A stretch of 64,000 bases of DNA from Acanthacorydalis orientalis (lineage: Eukaryota > Arthropoda > Insecta > Megaloptera > Corydalidae): the NCBI GenBank assembly GCA_034766995.1, contig CM068322.1, positions 9,639,310 through 9,703,309 of the forward strand. Reading direction: 5' to 3'. The notes beneath the pieces are model-generated. The model made no database searches and was not told where the DNA came from. It worked only from the letters and a program-made list of their open reading frames with translations. Positions 21,985 through 32,929 of this stretch are shown piece after piece (the first letter of the stretch is position 1; each line of letters starts with the position of its first letter). Both the position numbers and the translations under genes were made by a program.

Positions 21985-22528
21985 TTAGACTGGTAAAACA
22001 ATAATTGCGGTTTATGATTTTGAAAATCATATACATTTTTTCATTTATGGTTCAGAACTGTTAGATGACTAACACCTAACTTTTGTGCAAGCTCTCGAAT
22101 TGTTGTGGGTGGTTCTGATTTAACTAATGCCTTCAGTTAGTCGTTATGAACTAAAGATGGACGTATGTGATGTTCATCTTTATGCTCTCGTTCCCAGGAT
22201 GAAATATTTGAAACCACCATTGCACAGTACGATCCTTAACAACACCTACATCAAAAGCATCGTTAGTTTACGATCAGTTTCTGTTGGTTTATCACCCATT
22301 TTGAATTCATACAAAAAATGATCTTATTTGCTTCTTTTCCATCTTTAATTCAATGAACTAATTTGAAGCAAAATTAATAATAAAACCAAAGTCTATGTTA
22401 CCAAAATAGAGACCGAAAAATGCATTTTAAAACGATATTAAAATGAACACGATGAAACGACACTTTCATTGAAAAAAAATAATGTTAGAATTCAGAAAAT
22501 GAAAACCGCAATTATTTTCCAACTGTTT
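21985..22528 (-). mobile_element. 560-bp mariner derivative, copy B
   Basis: Starts TTAGACTGGTAAAACAATAA after a TA. Minus-strand coding relic starts near 22352 (MEKKQIRS-FMYEFKMG in broken frames). The right end (GCAATTATTTTCCAACTG) has lost a few terminal bases. Confidence 0.8.
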
Positions 22529-22529
22529 A

Positions 22530-23150
22530 TTCTAAGAATTGTTTGTTGATTTTTATCTGTGATAATTATGCTCATTATTTAAGGAAAGTATACCGAATGT
22601 ACATTAAAAGTTAAAAATATACTTCGTCCATATTTAATTGAAAAGTTAAAAATTCGCTGTACAAGATAAGAAATATAATAGTTATTGAAAATAATTTTCA
22701 AGAACAATGTTAAGTGTAAGATAAATCTGATTATATTAAAAATAAATTATTTATTTTAAGAAAGTCTATTCACGTATTTCTAACCAATTTAATTGAAATA
22801 TTTATACTTAAAACGGAAACATATTTCTTTTTTATAATGATAAACACGACTCGTAAAAAAATGACATCTCTTTTAAAGAAATTAAGAAATATATTGAATG
22901 AAGTATATATCATTTCTGCTATAAGTGAAATTTACATAAATTCTTAAGAGACTTGATCTTAGATTTTACAATCATAATTAAAAAGACTGTATAAAAATGA
23001 CTGCTATGAAATTAAAAATTAAACTTGACATAATAAAAATGTATAGCGTGAAATTGTTGATGAAAAATTTTAACGAACAATTTTTCTCTCGGCTCTTATA
23101 ATTTAATTAAAATAAAGATTAAAATTTTTTACTCGTTAACTAATTGATGA
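22530..23150. other. AT-rich spacer
   Basis: No recognised gene or repeat. Confidence 0.5.
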
Positions 23151-23154
23151 GTTT

Positions 23155-23388
23155 TTACTTGTTTCCTCGTATTCGGAATATTTGTTGTTTAAAATTTTCT
23201 GCAAGAAATTCTTCGTCTTTCCGTGTACTATCGTGATTGAAAGCATCGAATATGTACGAGAATGGATGAAGTTCATTACAGTCTAACACGAATTTGTGCC
23301 AACACAAAGGTATAGATTGACTTTGAGTAAAGCAAATAGTAGTATAGTTGTACGTACTGTTACTGTTAGAGCACATATCAAATATCAA
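23155..23388 (-). CDS. hypothetical open frame, not recognised
   Basis: A 77-codon minus-strand frame with a mixed amino-acid composition (IPLCWHKFVLDCNELHPF, FNHDSTRKDEEFLAEN), ending in a stop. It is not AT-repeat translation and is not antisense to a transposon I know, which sets it apart from other frames here. Polar-to-hydrophobic balance suggests a soluble protein segment. It may be a host exon or a piece of an unrecognised element. No family recognised, no partner exon found. Confidence 0.2.
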   Translation of the reverse strand: MIFDMCSNSNSTYNYTTICFTQSQSIPLCWHKFVLDCNELHPFSYIFDAFNHDSTRKDEEFLAENFKQQIFRIRGNK

Positions 23389-23572
23389 TTTATAATGATT
23401 GTTAACAAACTAGTACTGAAACTTTCGTCTTTTGAACACAGGAAGTATGGGAGACTATTAAATTGATATTATGCAGAGAAGTTTAGACACTGTTTTACTT
23501 ATTTAATACGTATACTTGTACTTTTGATTGATAGAATATTATGCATAGTAACAAATTTAGAATTAATTAATA

Positions 23573-23604
<32 letters not shown>
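23573..23604. repeat. (TA)n microsatellite
   Basis: About 16 TA units immediately 3' of the LINE end (minus strand), consistent with a retrotransposon tail. Confidence 0.9.
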
Positions 23605-23607
<3 letters not shown>

Positions 23608-23768
23608 CATTATCATCTTCAGCCTCTGTTAAACCACTGCTGGATAAAGACCTCTTCCATGATTTTCCATTTTGTTCGATTCAGTGCCTCTTTTTTCCAT
23701 AGATTTCCAAGAAAGTTTTTAATATTCTTATTCCAACTGTTTATTGGTCTCTTTCTGGGTCTTTTTTA
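23605..23768 (-). mobile_element. RTE-type LINE 3' end, 5'-truncated
   Basis: The minus strand reads RPRKRPINSWNKNI, GNLWKKEALNRTKWKIMEEV and FIQQWFNRG, followed by GAAGATGATAATGATT. That is the well-known C-terminus of RTE-clade reverse transcriptases (xRWxDDI, AQDRxxWRxxEEAYVQQW, acidic tail). Only about 50 codons remain, in one mostly open frame. The (TA)n at 23573-23604 would be the 3' microsatellite tail; 5' truncation is usual for LINEs. Confidence 0.75.
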
Positions 23769-23951
23769 TTTTTAAAATATATATATATATATATGTTAAA
23801 AAATAACTTGAACAAGTTTAAAAATATTTTCTATATTAAAAGTATAAAAGAATGTATCATTCAATGTTATAACACAAAAACGTCTAAGAGACTCTTTTGA
23901 TTATTTACTGTTATCTTAAATGCAGTGTATACCTAAAAAATAGTCGATTTA

Positions 23952-24303
23952 GGTCTTATTCGCACAAGCGTTTAGCATTAGTGCTTTAAAATGCAAATAT
24001 TGGTGTTCATATGAGCGTTTAAAAATAATTTATTTTCATCGCCTTACGCAGTCCGAACGCATTATGAATTCAGAAGAGTGTTGGCAATTGCTGTTTGTAT
24101 TTTAAGAAGGAAAAAAACGAATTTCTGAGTGCATCCTGTGAATAATAAATGATACTTAAAAGGACAGTTTGTGGCTTTTTATGAAGATGTAAGGCAGTAC
24201 CCGGATAAGTTTTTCAGTTGCCTCAGAATGAAGATTGAAACATTTGATGAAATATTGAGAATTTTTATCTACGATATTTTTCCAATTTGGGATTATTTTT
24301 GAA
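23952..24303 (+). mobile_element. PIF/Harbinger element, 5' part
   Basis: A TTA trinucleotide (23949-23951) is followed by GGTCTTATTCGCACAAGCGT, the form of a Harbinger terminus with a TTA/TAA target site. The coding relic starts at 24064. The 3' end is absent; a mariner relic begins at about 24412. Confidence 0.6.
24064..24303 (+). pseudogene. PIF/Harbinger transposase N-terminal region
   Basis: After MNSEECWQL a frameshift leads to ICILRRKKTNF-stop-VHPVNN and then YLKGQFVAFYEDVRQYPDKF and FSCLRMKIETFDEILRI. This is the conserved Harbinger N-terminus (RRxxxxWVHPxxxxRxxxGxF, LR-xxxKFFxYFRMSxxxFDELL). Two in-frame stops and loss of the DDE domain make it a pseudogene. Confidence 0.75.
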
Positions 24304-24445
24304 GTTACTTCCAGCCACGTGTCTTCCTTCAAAGTTTTGTTTGAATAATTTGGTAAAGCTTTGCTACATTAGGGTATAACATATGAAATTGCGGAATTTG
24401 TAGGTGAGAATTAAAACCTAATATTTTTAACAAAACAAAATATAT

Positions 24446-24960
24446 TTAATCAAAATAAGCTCCATCAGCTTCAATGGTCTTCTGCCAACGAGAAATTAGT
24501 TTTTTACCCAATTTTTATCAAAATCGAGATTTTTAGAGCTTATAAAGTCTTCGAATCCTTGAATCACTTCTGTTTGGTTTCGGATTTTTTTATTTCTTAA
24601 ATAATATTTCAAGTGGCGAAAAATATGATAGTCTGTCAGGGATAGGTCTGGTGAATAAGGGGGATGCAGTGAAATTTCATAATTATATGAATTTAATTTG
24701 GAAATTGTGATTTGAGATGTGTGTGGTCGAGCATTGTCTTGCAATAGTATTGGCCCATATCTATTGATTAGTATTGGCTGTTCTGTTTTTAATCTTTTAT
24801 TCATATTGTCGATTTCACGACAATATGAATCAGCCGTAATTGTTTGGCCTGCTTTTAAAAAAGAATAATGGATTATTTATCCACCACACAGTAATCATAA
24901 GTTTTTTTTGGTGTAATGACAGCTCTACTTTTGAAAACTCAGTAATTAAGTGAATTTTAA
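24446..24960 (-). pseudogene. mariner transposase C-terminal half
   Basis: It starts around 24957 with LSLHQKKLMITVWW, then HYSFLKAGQTITADSYCREI, ILLQDNARPHTSQ and SPDLSLTDYHIFRHLKYYL. After a frameshift near 24510 it ends LISRWQKTIEADGAYFD-stop at 24446. The second and third catalytic aspartates are present and separated by 34 residues (D34D). The N-terminal HTH half and the first catalytic motif are missing. Close in motif order to the irritans/mellifera types; a separate lineage from the copy at 40369. Confidence 0.85.
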
Positions 24961-24995
24961 TTTTTATATATTCTTATTAGGTATGTTGGGGCGTT

Positions 24996-26040
24996 TTATT
25001 TTTTAAAAATAACGTTTGATAGATAAGGACCATTTAGTCGCACGCATTCCTGTAATCTTGTTTGTAAATTTTCCATTACGCGTCCTAACATGTCTAGTGG
25101 AATCCTCGTATTTGCTTCTTCGATTTTTAATTTAAGTTCAGTGATAGTTTGTGAACTCTTTCTCTAAGCCCTTCTCTTTAGAAAACCACAAAGAAAATAA
25201 TCACATGCCATCAAATCTTGAGATCTTGTTGGCCAAAAAACATTTCCATTTTTAGAAATAATATGGTTCGGAAAAAGCGGTCTTACAACAGTTATAGACA
25301 ATCTAGTTATATGATTTGTTGCCTTGCCTTTGTCTTAATTTGTGGAAATTGAATTAATTCTTGTATCATAAATTTTGTAATCATATTAGTGTAACAGATT
25401 GCATTAACGTTTACGTCATTTTCGTTACAGTCTTCCAAGAAAAATGGCCCTATAATGCCGAAATATGAAGGTGCATATCATACTGTAACTTATGGACTAT
25501 TCAACGAATTTTTATATTATTCAAGTGTATTATTATGACTCAAATATCGACTATTTTGCTTGTTCGCATAGCTATTGAAATGAAAATGTGTTTCCTCTGA
25601 TATGAATAAATTGTGAATCATGTTGTTCTTTTTATCCAAACGCGCTATAGTATCTTGACAAAAATTCATGCGAGCAGTTAAATCAATAACTTTTAACTCC
25701 TAAACAATTTGAATTTTGTACGGATGAAAAAATAAATCTTTATATAACATTCGACGTACATATGTGTTACTATGTTAATATATAATGCAGATGAATGTTT
25801 ACGGGCTACAAGTTACATCAACTCTAACACTGTCAATATTTTTTGATATTCTTACTGTTCTTCTGAACCTTTGATACTTCAAATTTAATTTGTAATTAAT
25901 TTCTTCAAACTTCTGAATCCACAAGTTGATGAAAAAATCGGTCGGTACCTGTCCACAACGCAGAATGTTATAGTGATTGGAAAGTAGCTGTACGTAGCGC
26001 ATGAAAAAGAGAAGCACTTAACCGTTTAAATTAGTAAACA
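24996..26040 (-). pseudogene. Tc1/mariner-related DDE transposase, nearly full length, decayed
   Basis: In order on the minus strand: NHYNILRCGQVPTDFFINLW and RRTVRISKNIDSVRVDV (N-terminal HTH); RMLYKDLFFHPYKIQIV; ARMNFCQDTIARL; LFISEETHFHFNSYANKQN; VTV-stop-YAPSYFGIIGPFF; NENDVNVNAICYTNMI; PTRSQDLMACDYFLCGFL; IPLDMLGRVMENLQTRLQEC; ending LSNVIFKK-stop at 24996. This is the insect family with HFHLNGYVNKQN and RSPDLTPLDFFLWG motifs. The first catalytic site reads SEE where the family has SDE. Frameshifts and stops are many. Its N-terminus matches the fragment at 34-166. Confidence 0.82.
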
Positions 26041-26044
26041 GTAA

Positions 26045-26535
26045 AGGCAGTCTAAATTGTAATATGCTAAATATAATATAGTTAAATTTGAAGTCAGTAT
26101 ATAAACTGTTGTGCATTCTTTTTCAAATAGATCAAATTAATGAATTGTATATTTCTTAAATTATTTATCGCATATGGAATTATTGATCAATGCTATTGAT
26201 ACACATTTTGCATTTATTTACTAATATAATTAAATGCGAATTTATAACACTGAAATAAAGGGAAGAAAGTTTAAATTTTAATATATCCATTTTTATTAGT
26301 TAATTGCTATCACCAGCAAAAAACTTAATAAATCAAATTTATTTTTCACGTGATTAAATAAAGTTAGTGGATTATTTATCTGGAGTATAACAGCGCTTCG
26401 ACAACTAAGTTCAATTACACTTGAGTTAAATCAAAGAACATATTCTTATAGTAAATGTCAAAATTGATTTTTTTTTGGGTATTTTAAACGAAAGTATAGA
26501 GTTATAATAATATTATTGTATTTTTATTCAGATTT
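26045..26535. other. AT-rich spacer
   Basis: No recognised feature between the DDE relic and the next mariner derivative. Confidence 0.5.
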
Positions 26536-26538
26536 ATA

Positions 26539-27104
26539 TTAAGTTGTGTAAAAAATAATTGCGATTTACGACTTTAAAATTCATACACATTTTCCTCTTT
26601 TTTGATTTTCCTAGCTATTTTAAGTGATCCAGTACTATTTGATGACTTACGCCTAACTTTTGTGCAAGGTCTCGAATTGTTGAGTGTAGTTCTAATTCAG
26701 CTGATCTTTCTAAACTAAAGAAGGATACCCGCAATCTTTTTCATCTTCAACACTCTTTTCCCAGTACAAAATTTTTAGAACCACCATTACATAGTACAAT
26801 CCTTAACAGTACCCACACCGAAAGCATCGTTTAGTTTAAGAGTAGTTTTTGCTGCTTTATCACCCATTTTGAAATCATAGAAAAATTTCGCTTTTATTTG
26901 CTTTGCTTCCATCTTTAACTCAATAGCCGAATTTGAAGCAAAATTGATAATAAAACCAAAATCGATGTTAACAAAATACAGACCTAAAAATGTACTTTAA
27001 AATGATATTAACAGGAACATTATGAAATGACACTTTCATTGAAAAAAATTAAGGTTAGAATTCAGTTAACAAAAACCGCAATTATATTCCTACCAATCTA
27101 AAAA
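26539..27104 (-). mobile_element. 560-bp mariner derivative, copy C
   Basis: Begins TTAAGTTGTGTAAAAAATAA after a TA and ends GCAATTATATTCCTACCAAT. The HTH coding relic runs leftward from about 26915. Its uninterrupted CACTTTAAAATGATATTAAC-like stretch at 26992 shows the empty TTAA site that is occupied by piggyBac in copy G. Confidence 0.8.
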
Positions 27105-27590
27105 ATACAGTAGTTTTTAATGCCTTTCTATCAGAGTTGTTAGTTATAAAAATATTTATACTATTGTGGGGTTCGTATGGAATGTACTTTTCATTTATTT
27201 ATTTAGAATATAATGTATGCGCAATATGAAAATATAAATTTAAGGAAAATAAGATTTGAGATAATTATACATTAATATAAAATACGTATATGCATTAAGA
27301 ATTGTATAAATAACACCAATCAATTCTTTATTGGCTTGTACATCAGTGTAAAATTACTGGGGACACTATTTTTTTATTTAATGTATTCCTTTCTGTTGAC
27401 TACATCAAATAATTGTTTTGGAATATTAATTTAAGGATTTCCATTATAAGTTTATTTGACGTTATAGATACATGAATATAGATGACTTCTAATTTTTAAT
27501 AAAAGTTCAAATGAGTTTATTAAAAAAATAACTAATTTTAAGTAATTCGGTCAGATAATTTATTCAAATTACAAAGTACTTTAAAGTCAA
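27105..27590. other. AT-rich spacer
   Basis: Nothing recognised. Confidence 0.5.
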
Positions 27591-27745
27591 TTACGTTGCA
27601 AACGTAATTAAAAACTGCCAACATTCATCGACAATCCTATCACGCGTATCGACAGAAAACAGTAATGCATGCAGCAGCCTTTTTTTATAAATATGTCAGC
27701 AACATGACAATCATGAGAGAGACTGTAACCGTTTGCATCCAGGGG

Positions 27746-27753
27746 CTATAAAT
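27746..27753 (+). promoter_or_regulatory. candidate TATA box in a GC-richer promoter-like island
   Basis: CTATAAAT is preceded by GGGG and followed by GGCGACAGCG, a TFIIB-recognition-like setting, in a 27600-27860 island much less AT-rich than its surroundings. A start about 30 bp downstream would fall near GTGTACATTAGCCG. A short ATG frame follows at 27828. Confidence 0.4.
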
Positions 27754-27827
27754 GGCGACAGCGTGTACATTAGCCGTCGCGTCGTTCATGTCCTCCGTTG
27801 GTCTACATGAACAAAACACGATCAGCA

Positions 27828-27887
27828 ATGCAGATCAAGCCTGCTGCGATCACCAACTTGCTTGTCCCTTGCTTAATTAAATTGTAG
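27828..27887 (+). CDS. hypothetical short frame after the TATA box
   Basis: It reads MQIKPAAITNLLVPCLIKL-stop, weakly hydrophobic in the middle. About 95 bp further is a strong acceptor (TTGGTTTTCTTCGTTGCAG, ending 27984) followed by GC-richer AGGTCTGGCGTGTCCTGAAT, which could be a second exon truncated by the (TA)n at 28063. No convincing donor was found between them. It could equally be an untranslated first exon of a longer gene, an upstream ORF, or chance. The minus strand is also open over 27803-28063. Confidence 0.2.
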   Translation: MQIKPAAITNLLVPCLIKL

Positions 27888-28058
27888 CCATGTACATAAG
27901 GAGTGCAATCAACTTGGTGTACTGTATTAATTAAGATACATGTTTCAATATAACCAATGTATACATTGGTTTTCTTCGTTGCAGAGGTCTGGCGTGTCCT
28001 GAATCTTCCCTCAGATTTGCTCTCCATTGCTGTTAACTCTATCATCAGTATATTTGCA

Positions 28059-28062
<4 letters not shown>

Positions 28063-28112
<50 letters not shown>
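28063..28112. repeat. (TA)n microsatellite
   Basis: About 25 TA units directly behind the promoter-like island. Confidence 0.95.
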
Positions 28113-28114
<2 letters not shown>

Positions 28115-28755
28115 TATAATTAGAATAAAGGAGAAACAAGGAGAGAATTAATTTCTCATTCAATACAGAAATTTCAGAATTAATATGTTTCATTAGGTGT
28201 TATAATATTATCACGTGACAGAATGTGTTCCGTTTGAATATGATTTCTTTTATATTAAAATAATTCATTAACACATAATTATAAAAAAATTCAAAAAAAT
28301 TGAACTGAAATATTTTCTGAACATTGAAACATTTAACATAGGAACAAACTGTCATTAGTTTAATTTTTATGACAGTTTTGAAAGTATTTTTTAAGGAAAT
28401 AATCAAATTAAATATATGAATTGGAAATCTGAATTCGTAATTGATTATATGAATTGGAAATTCAATTCAGTTTCACTAATAACTTTTTTGATTATGATTT
28501 TTGTAACGTTTTACTTTATTATTCATTCGCCCTCATTAATATTTTTGAATAATTTTTGATTTATTCAACATGTAGATTCTAAATATGAATTTAGATTTTT
28601 AAAACTAGTATTTTAGTGTTTTAGAAGAAGAGTATCACTGAGCAAAAATTTCTAATGTTAACTTAGTTTCATACATATGCAATATATTTATATATATATA
28701 TATATATATACACATATATAGGTTTATTTTTTTTAATATAATCTATATAATAAAA
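28113..28755. other. AT-rich spacer
   Basis: A partly duplicated ATATGAATTGGAAAT at about 28417 and 28448 and a TA array at 28689-28710; otherwise nothing. Confidence 0.45.
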
Positions 28756-28759
28756 ACCT

Positions 28760-28811
28760 ACATTTCTCGTCACTTTGTTCATAGGACAAAGTCTATTGTG
28801 ACGAGAAATGT
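28760..28811. repeat. hairpin with a perfect 14-bp stem
   Basis: ACATTTCTCGTCAC (28760-28773) and GTGACGAGAAATGT (28798-28811) are exact reverse complements around a 24-nt loop that itself contains TTTGT/ACAAA. The left side is preceded by CTATATAATAAAAACCT. Could be the end of a small inverted-repeat or Helitron-like element, or a structured RNA. Confidence 0.65.
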
Positions 28812-28814
28812 TTG

Positions 28815-29408
28815 CTTTATCAGTTCACAGGTTTCAAGTTTAATTTACTACATTTCGTTCTTAGGTATTTTTTATGTTTAAATATATTATGTTGTAAAAA
28901 CCAATAAACATTTACATTTCTGTTTTTTTTTCTATTTTCTCATTAATTTTGATGGGCTATATACTTATATTTAAATAAAAATTTTCTCAGGGAAGTAAAA
29001 TTATATAAATGCAATGTTACAGGAACAATGTGTTTACTTAAATAGAAATTGACAGTTGACTTCATTGATTTAAAGAATTTTTAATCTTTCTAGCGCTCAT
29101 CAACACAAAATTAATTCTTTGACGGGAACCACTATTTTGTAACTAGTCTAATACATTAAAAGGTATTTAATATGTCCTTATCTAGACTACATGTATCAAC
29201 TAAAGTTATCAATAAACTTTTGATAAGAATATTTCTTTATTCATAAACATTAAATTTCGTATTTTTTTCTTTATTTTATGAGTTTATGCTCTAATGACCA
29301 TAGATCTAAATATACATATATTTGCATTCGTATTAGTCTTCTACTCGATTTTTTAAAATTTGAAATTATCAGCATCCCTCTTCTCCTCTTTCTTTCTCTC
29401 TCTTTTGA

Positions 29409-29468
<60 letters not shown>

Positions 29469-30112
29469 GTCAATATAAAATGAATATAAATAAAAATTAT
29501 GTACGAAATAAGCTATTTATTGAAAGTTTTGTGTTTGTAAAATATACGTTTGTCAATTAAATGTGGAATAATAAAGATTAATTACATAATAACATTCACT
29601 TTAGTAACAATAACTCCAATAACATAAACATTTAAGTACCACAAATGCTAAAAGGTCGAAGCGTTAACACTTTGGGATTTTTAATTGAGCTTAAAAGTCA
29701 GAATATCCATTGTAAACGATTTTTTAACATTTTTATATGCACTTACGAAACATTCACAAAGAACTAAGTTTATATAGTTCAGTTAGTTACTCAATCTATT
29801 TGATTTTAAATTACTATACAACTTTACTTCAACAATTTTTTTAATGCTCACTATAATGAGATGTCTTTTATTTGGGTTATATTCGACAAACACTTTTCGT
29901 TAATTAAATAGTTTCGACCAGTATTTAATAATTTGTGCGATAGAATAGAGTTACCTTCAATACATTAATTTATTAATTTTAATTAAATTTATTTATTCTC
30001 TATTCACGAATTTAATTATTATTCTATGTTAATTTTTGTCTAAATTTATGGATTTATATTTACTCTAGTAAGAATTCTGACAATTACTTGGTCATTCTCT
30101 TTTACACTATAT

Positions 30113-30115
<3 letters not shown>
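28815..30115. other. AT-rich spacer with an old repeat
   Basis: 29155-29270 resembles 3411-3530. TA array entered separately. No coding signal. Confidence 0.35.
29411..29466. repeat. (TA)n microsatellite after a CT-rich run
   Basis: About 27 TA units preceded by TTTCTTTCTCTCTCTTTTGA. Confidence 0.95.

Positions 30116-30160
<45 letters not shown>
30116..30160. repeat. (TA)n microsatellite
   Basis: About 21 TA units followed by TGTATGTGTATG. Confidence 0.95.
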
Positions 30161-30167
<7 letters not shown>

Positions 30168-30599
30168 ATGTAATGAATAGTTTTAGTTGATGTACTAATT
30201 TTAATTACAACATCATTTAATAGAGTTATTACTGTAAAATATATCATCTATTAGATATCATTAAAATTGATACAAAATTCAAATTATTTCTGACAATAGC
30301 AATTACAATTTCGTGCGTGAAATTACGTTTCGAAACTATAATGAAGTTTCTTGGAGTACTTGACTAGACATAGGATTTTGGTTAGGAATCGATTATTCTG
30401 ATGGTATGAGACGAAATGTAATAAGATGAGATATTTGCTTAAGATAAATTATAAAATTACATGAATTTACGTTATATATTACTATAGTTTCGAACTTTAA
30501 AGAGGTTCTGTACTATTCATCATACTTAAACTGTTTTAAACTCTTAATAATATTTGTGTAGTTATAATACTTTTTTTATAAAGTGTATTGCATATATAG

Positions 30600-30799
30600 G
30601 TGATTCAACTTAGGCTTCCACACGATAGTAACAAAAAACAAAAAAGAATTAAAAAGAAAACTTGTTATCCCCCATTCAGTATTTTACTTCGATTGTATTG
30701 TATTATTGAATTGAGTTAAAATAATAAAAAATAACATGATTTTTCTTAACCACTGCTCTCCCTTTTAATACTTCCATTTGGAAGTCTAAATTTAATCAT
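30600..30799. mobile_element. 200-bp MITE ('GTGATTCAA' family), copy 2
   Basis: Left end GTGATTCAACTTAGGCTTCC; right end in reverse complement ATGATTAAATTTAGACTTCC. Interior colinear with copy 1 at 6377-6577, including a shared CCCTTTTAATA-TTCCAT block before the right end. Same orientation and length. Confidence 0.7.
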
Positions 30800-30808
30800 G
30801 TTATTTAG

Positions 30809-30811
<3 letters not shown>

Positions 30812-30890
<79 letters not shown>

Positions 30891-30916
30891 ATATATGTAT
30901 ATATATGTATATGTCT
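30812..30916. repeat. (TA)n microsatellite, about 70 bp, with TG tail
   Basis: Long pure TA run ending in TGTGTGTATATATGTATA. Confidence 0.95.
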
Positions 30917-31137
30917 GTGAAGCCATTTGGTAAAAGAATTTGTGGTTTTACACTCCAAAATCACATTTATTTATTATGCTTGTAATAAATAAATTTTCTA
31001 AGCAGAATTGCAGAAAAACTGATTGAAAGTATTAATTGCTATCAAAATTCAATTTTGTTTTAATGACAACATATAAAAACAACTAAATTAGGTCAATATG
31101 ATGTCTTTTAATTGATTTACTTCTTGACATTAATAAC

Positions 31138-31197
<60 letters not shown>

Positions 31198-31218
31198 AAA
31201 TATATATATATATATATA
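31138..31218. repeat. (TA)n microsatellites
   Basis: TA runs of about 54 and 18 bp split by TCAAAA. Confidence 0.95.
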
Positions 31219-31219
31219 C

Positions 31220-32255
31220 ACACACATACATTTATGTTAATTTATATCTTTAAATACAAATTAAAACAAAATCAAATGACTAAATAACAAAAAGTCCCGT
31301 CCATTCAAGAGCTTTACTTCACATTATTGAATTTTATAGTTGCGGAAAATGAATACAATGCGTGTTAATTAAACGTTATAAACAATCTGAAACACTTTAG
31401 GAATTTCCCAACGAGTCAATTAATCTATGATTTGTAAAGCTATTGTTTAAATAGGAAGGGATGATAATGTAAAAAGGATTAAAATTAGTTTGATGTAATT
31501 TTTAGTTAAGTGCACATTTATACTATATTTGTTTTGTTCGACACTGACATTTACCGTATCGAGTATCAAATTAGTTACATTTTTATATATATATATATAT
31601 TTTCGGTTTAGTTATTGATGTTAATATGGTCAGGTTGACAAGTTATTAAGGTTATATTTCAATAGGTTATGTCTGTGATAAATATTTTACTAAATAAAAA
31701 TATTTTTATTGTAAATGGATTTTGTAAATTATTATTTTATAAGGAAAATTAAATGATATAAGATATTTTTAAGTAAATAAATAATATTTCTTACAAATTT
31801 ATAATAATTATCCAATATCAATCTCTAACATATATCAATAAATAATAATGAAAAAAAGTGTAAAGCTATGTCTCTTAAGAATACAGTCCTTGCAGTGTGG
31901 CGAAATTCTCATTTATAAATGATTCTTTTACTTACCAATTAATAATTTGCTATTCTTGATTGTTATTTATGCATATATTGATTTATGAATATATATATAT
32001 ATATATATATATACATAAAATCAAACCACAAAATAATCGATGACGTCGTCTTATTTATTTATAACGTCGAGGTTTCTATGGTACCCAAATATATTCATCT
32101 CATATATAAAATAAGACGTTGCAATCTGTCTACGATAATGATTATATAGACATAAATGAGTTTTATAAAATATGTTTATTGTTTCATTCTGTTGCATGTG
32201 CAGGCTTATAATTGACAAGTGGGGGAGCGCAACGACCTGAAGGCGAATCCTCCTA
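31220..32255. other. spacer, nothing assigned
   Basis: TA arrays near 31584-31600 and 31989-32012. No gene-like signal. Confidence 0.45.
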
Positions 32256-32258
32256 ATG

Positions 32259-32290
<32 letters not shown>

Positions 32291-32318
32291 CATACATATA
32301 TTTATACATACATACGAG

Positions 32319-32351
<33 letters not shown>

Positions 32352-32384
32352 TTATACATACATATATTTATACATACATACGAG

Positions 32385-32420
<36 letters not shown>
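32256..32420. repeat. compound microsatellite with a 66-bp tandem duplication
   Basis: TA runs enclose a unit of (TTTATACATACATATA) and CATACATACGAGTATATATA type that is repeated exactly 66 bp later (32285 and 32351). Frames over it are repeat translation. Confidence 0.85.
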
Positions 32421-32425
<5 letters not shown>

Positions 32426-32925
32426 TGATATCATTCTCAGATGATGACATAATTTTCTAGGTACACTTAAGTAATAACCGCAAATAATCTTGTTGTGTGA
32501 ATCGAAGAAAAAAATCATTTGTGAATGCGTTTATTAAGTTAACAAAGCATTATAAAATAAATTTAATATCTTGATCAATGAATTTGCTTAAGAATTACAT
32601 AGAACTCAATTACACATTGATGTTTTATTAAATATTTTCAGTTCGATTATTTTTCATGCACATAATGTTTCGTTTTAGGATCTATTACGAATGAGATTTC
32701 TCTATCAAATTCCTTTAAATAAATGTTAATTTATATAAATGAATAAACATTCTAGAAAATATACTATCTTTCCTTTCTTGAAAATAATATTCTATATATA
32801 TATATATATATATATATACATAATCAGACATATAGTTAGTTGTTTTTGTCTGTGTGTGATTTCTTGCTGATGTAAGTATATGTAAATTCTAAAGTTTGAT
32901 CAAAATTTTAATTAGCGTAGCTAAA
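32421..32925. other. AT-rich spacer
   Basis: A TA array at 32792-32818; nothing else recognised. Confidence 0.45.
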
Positions 32926-32929
32926 ATAA

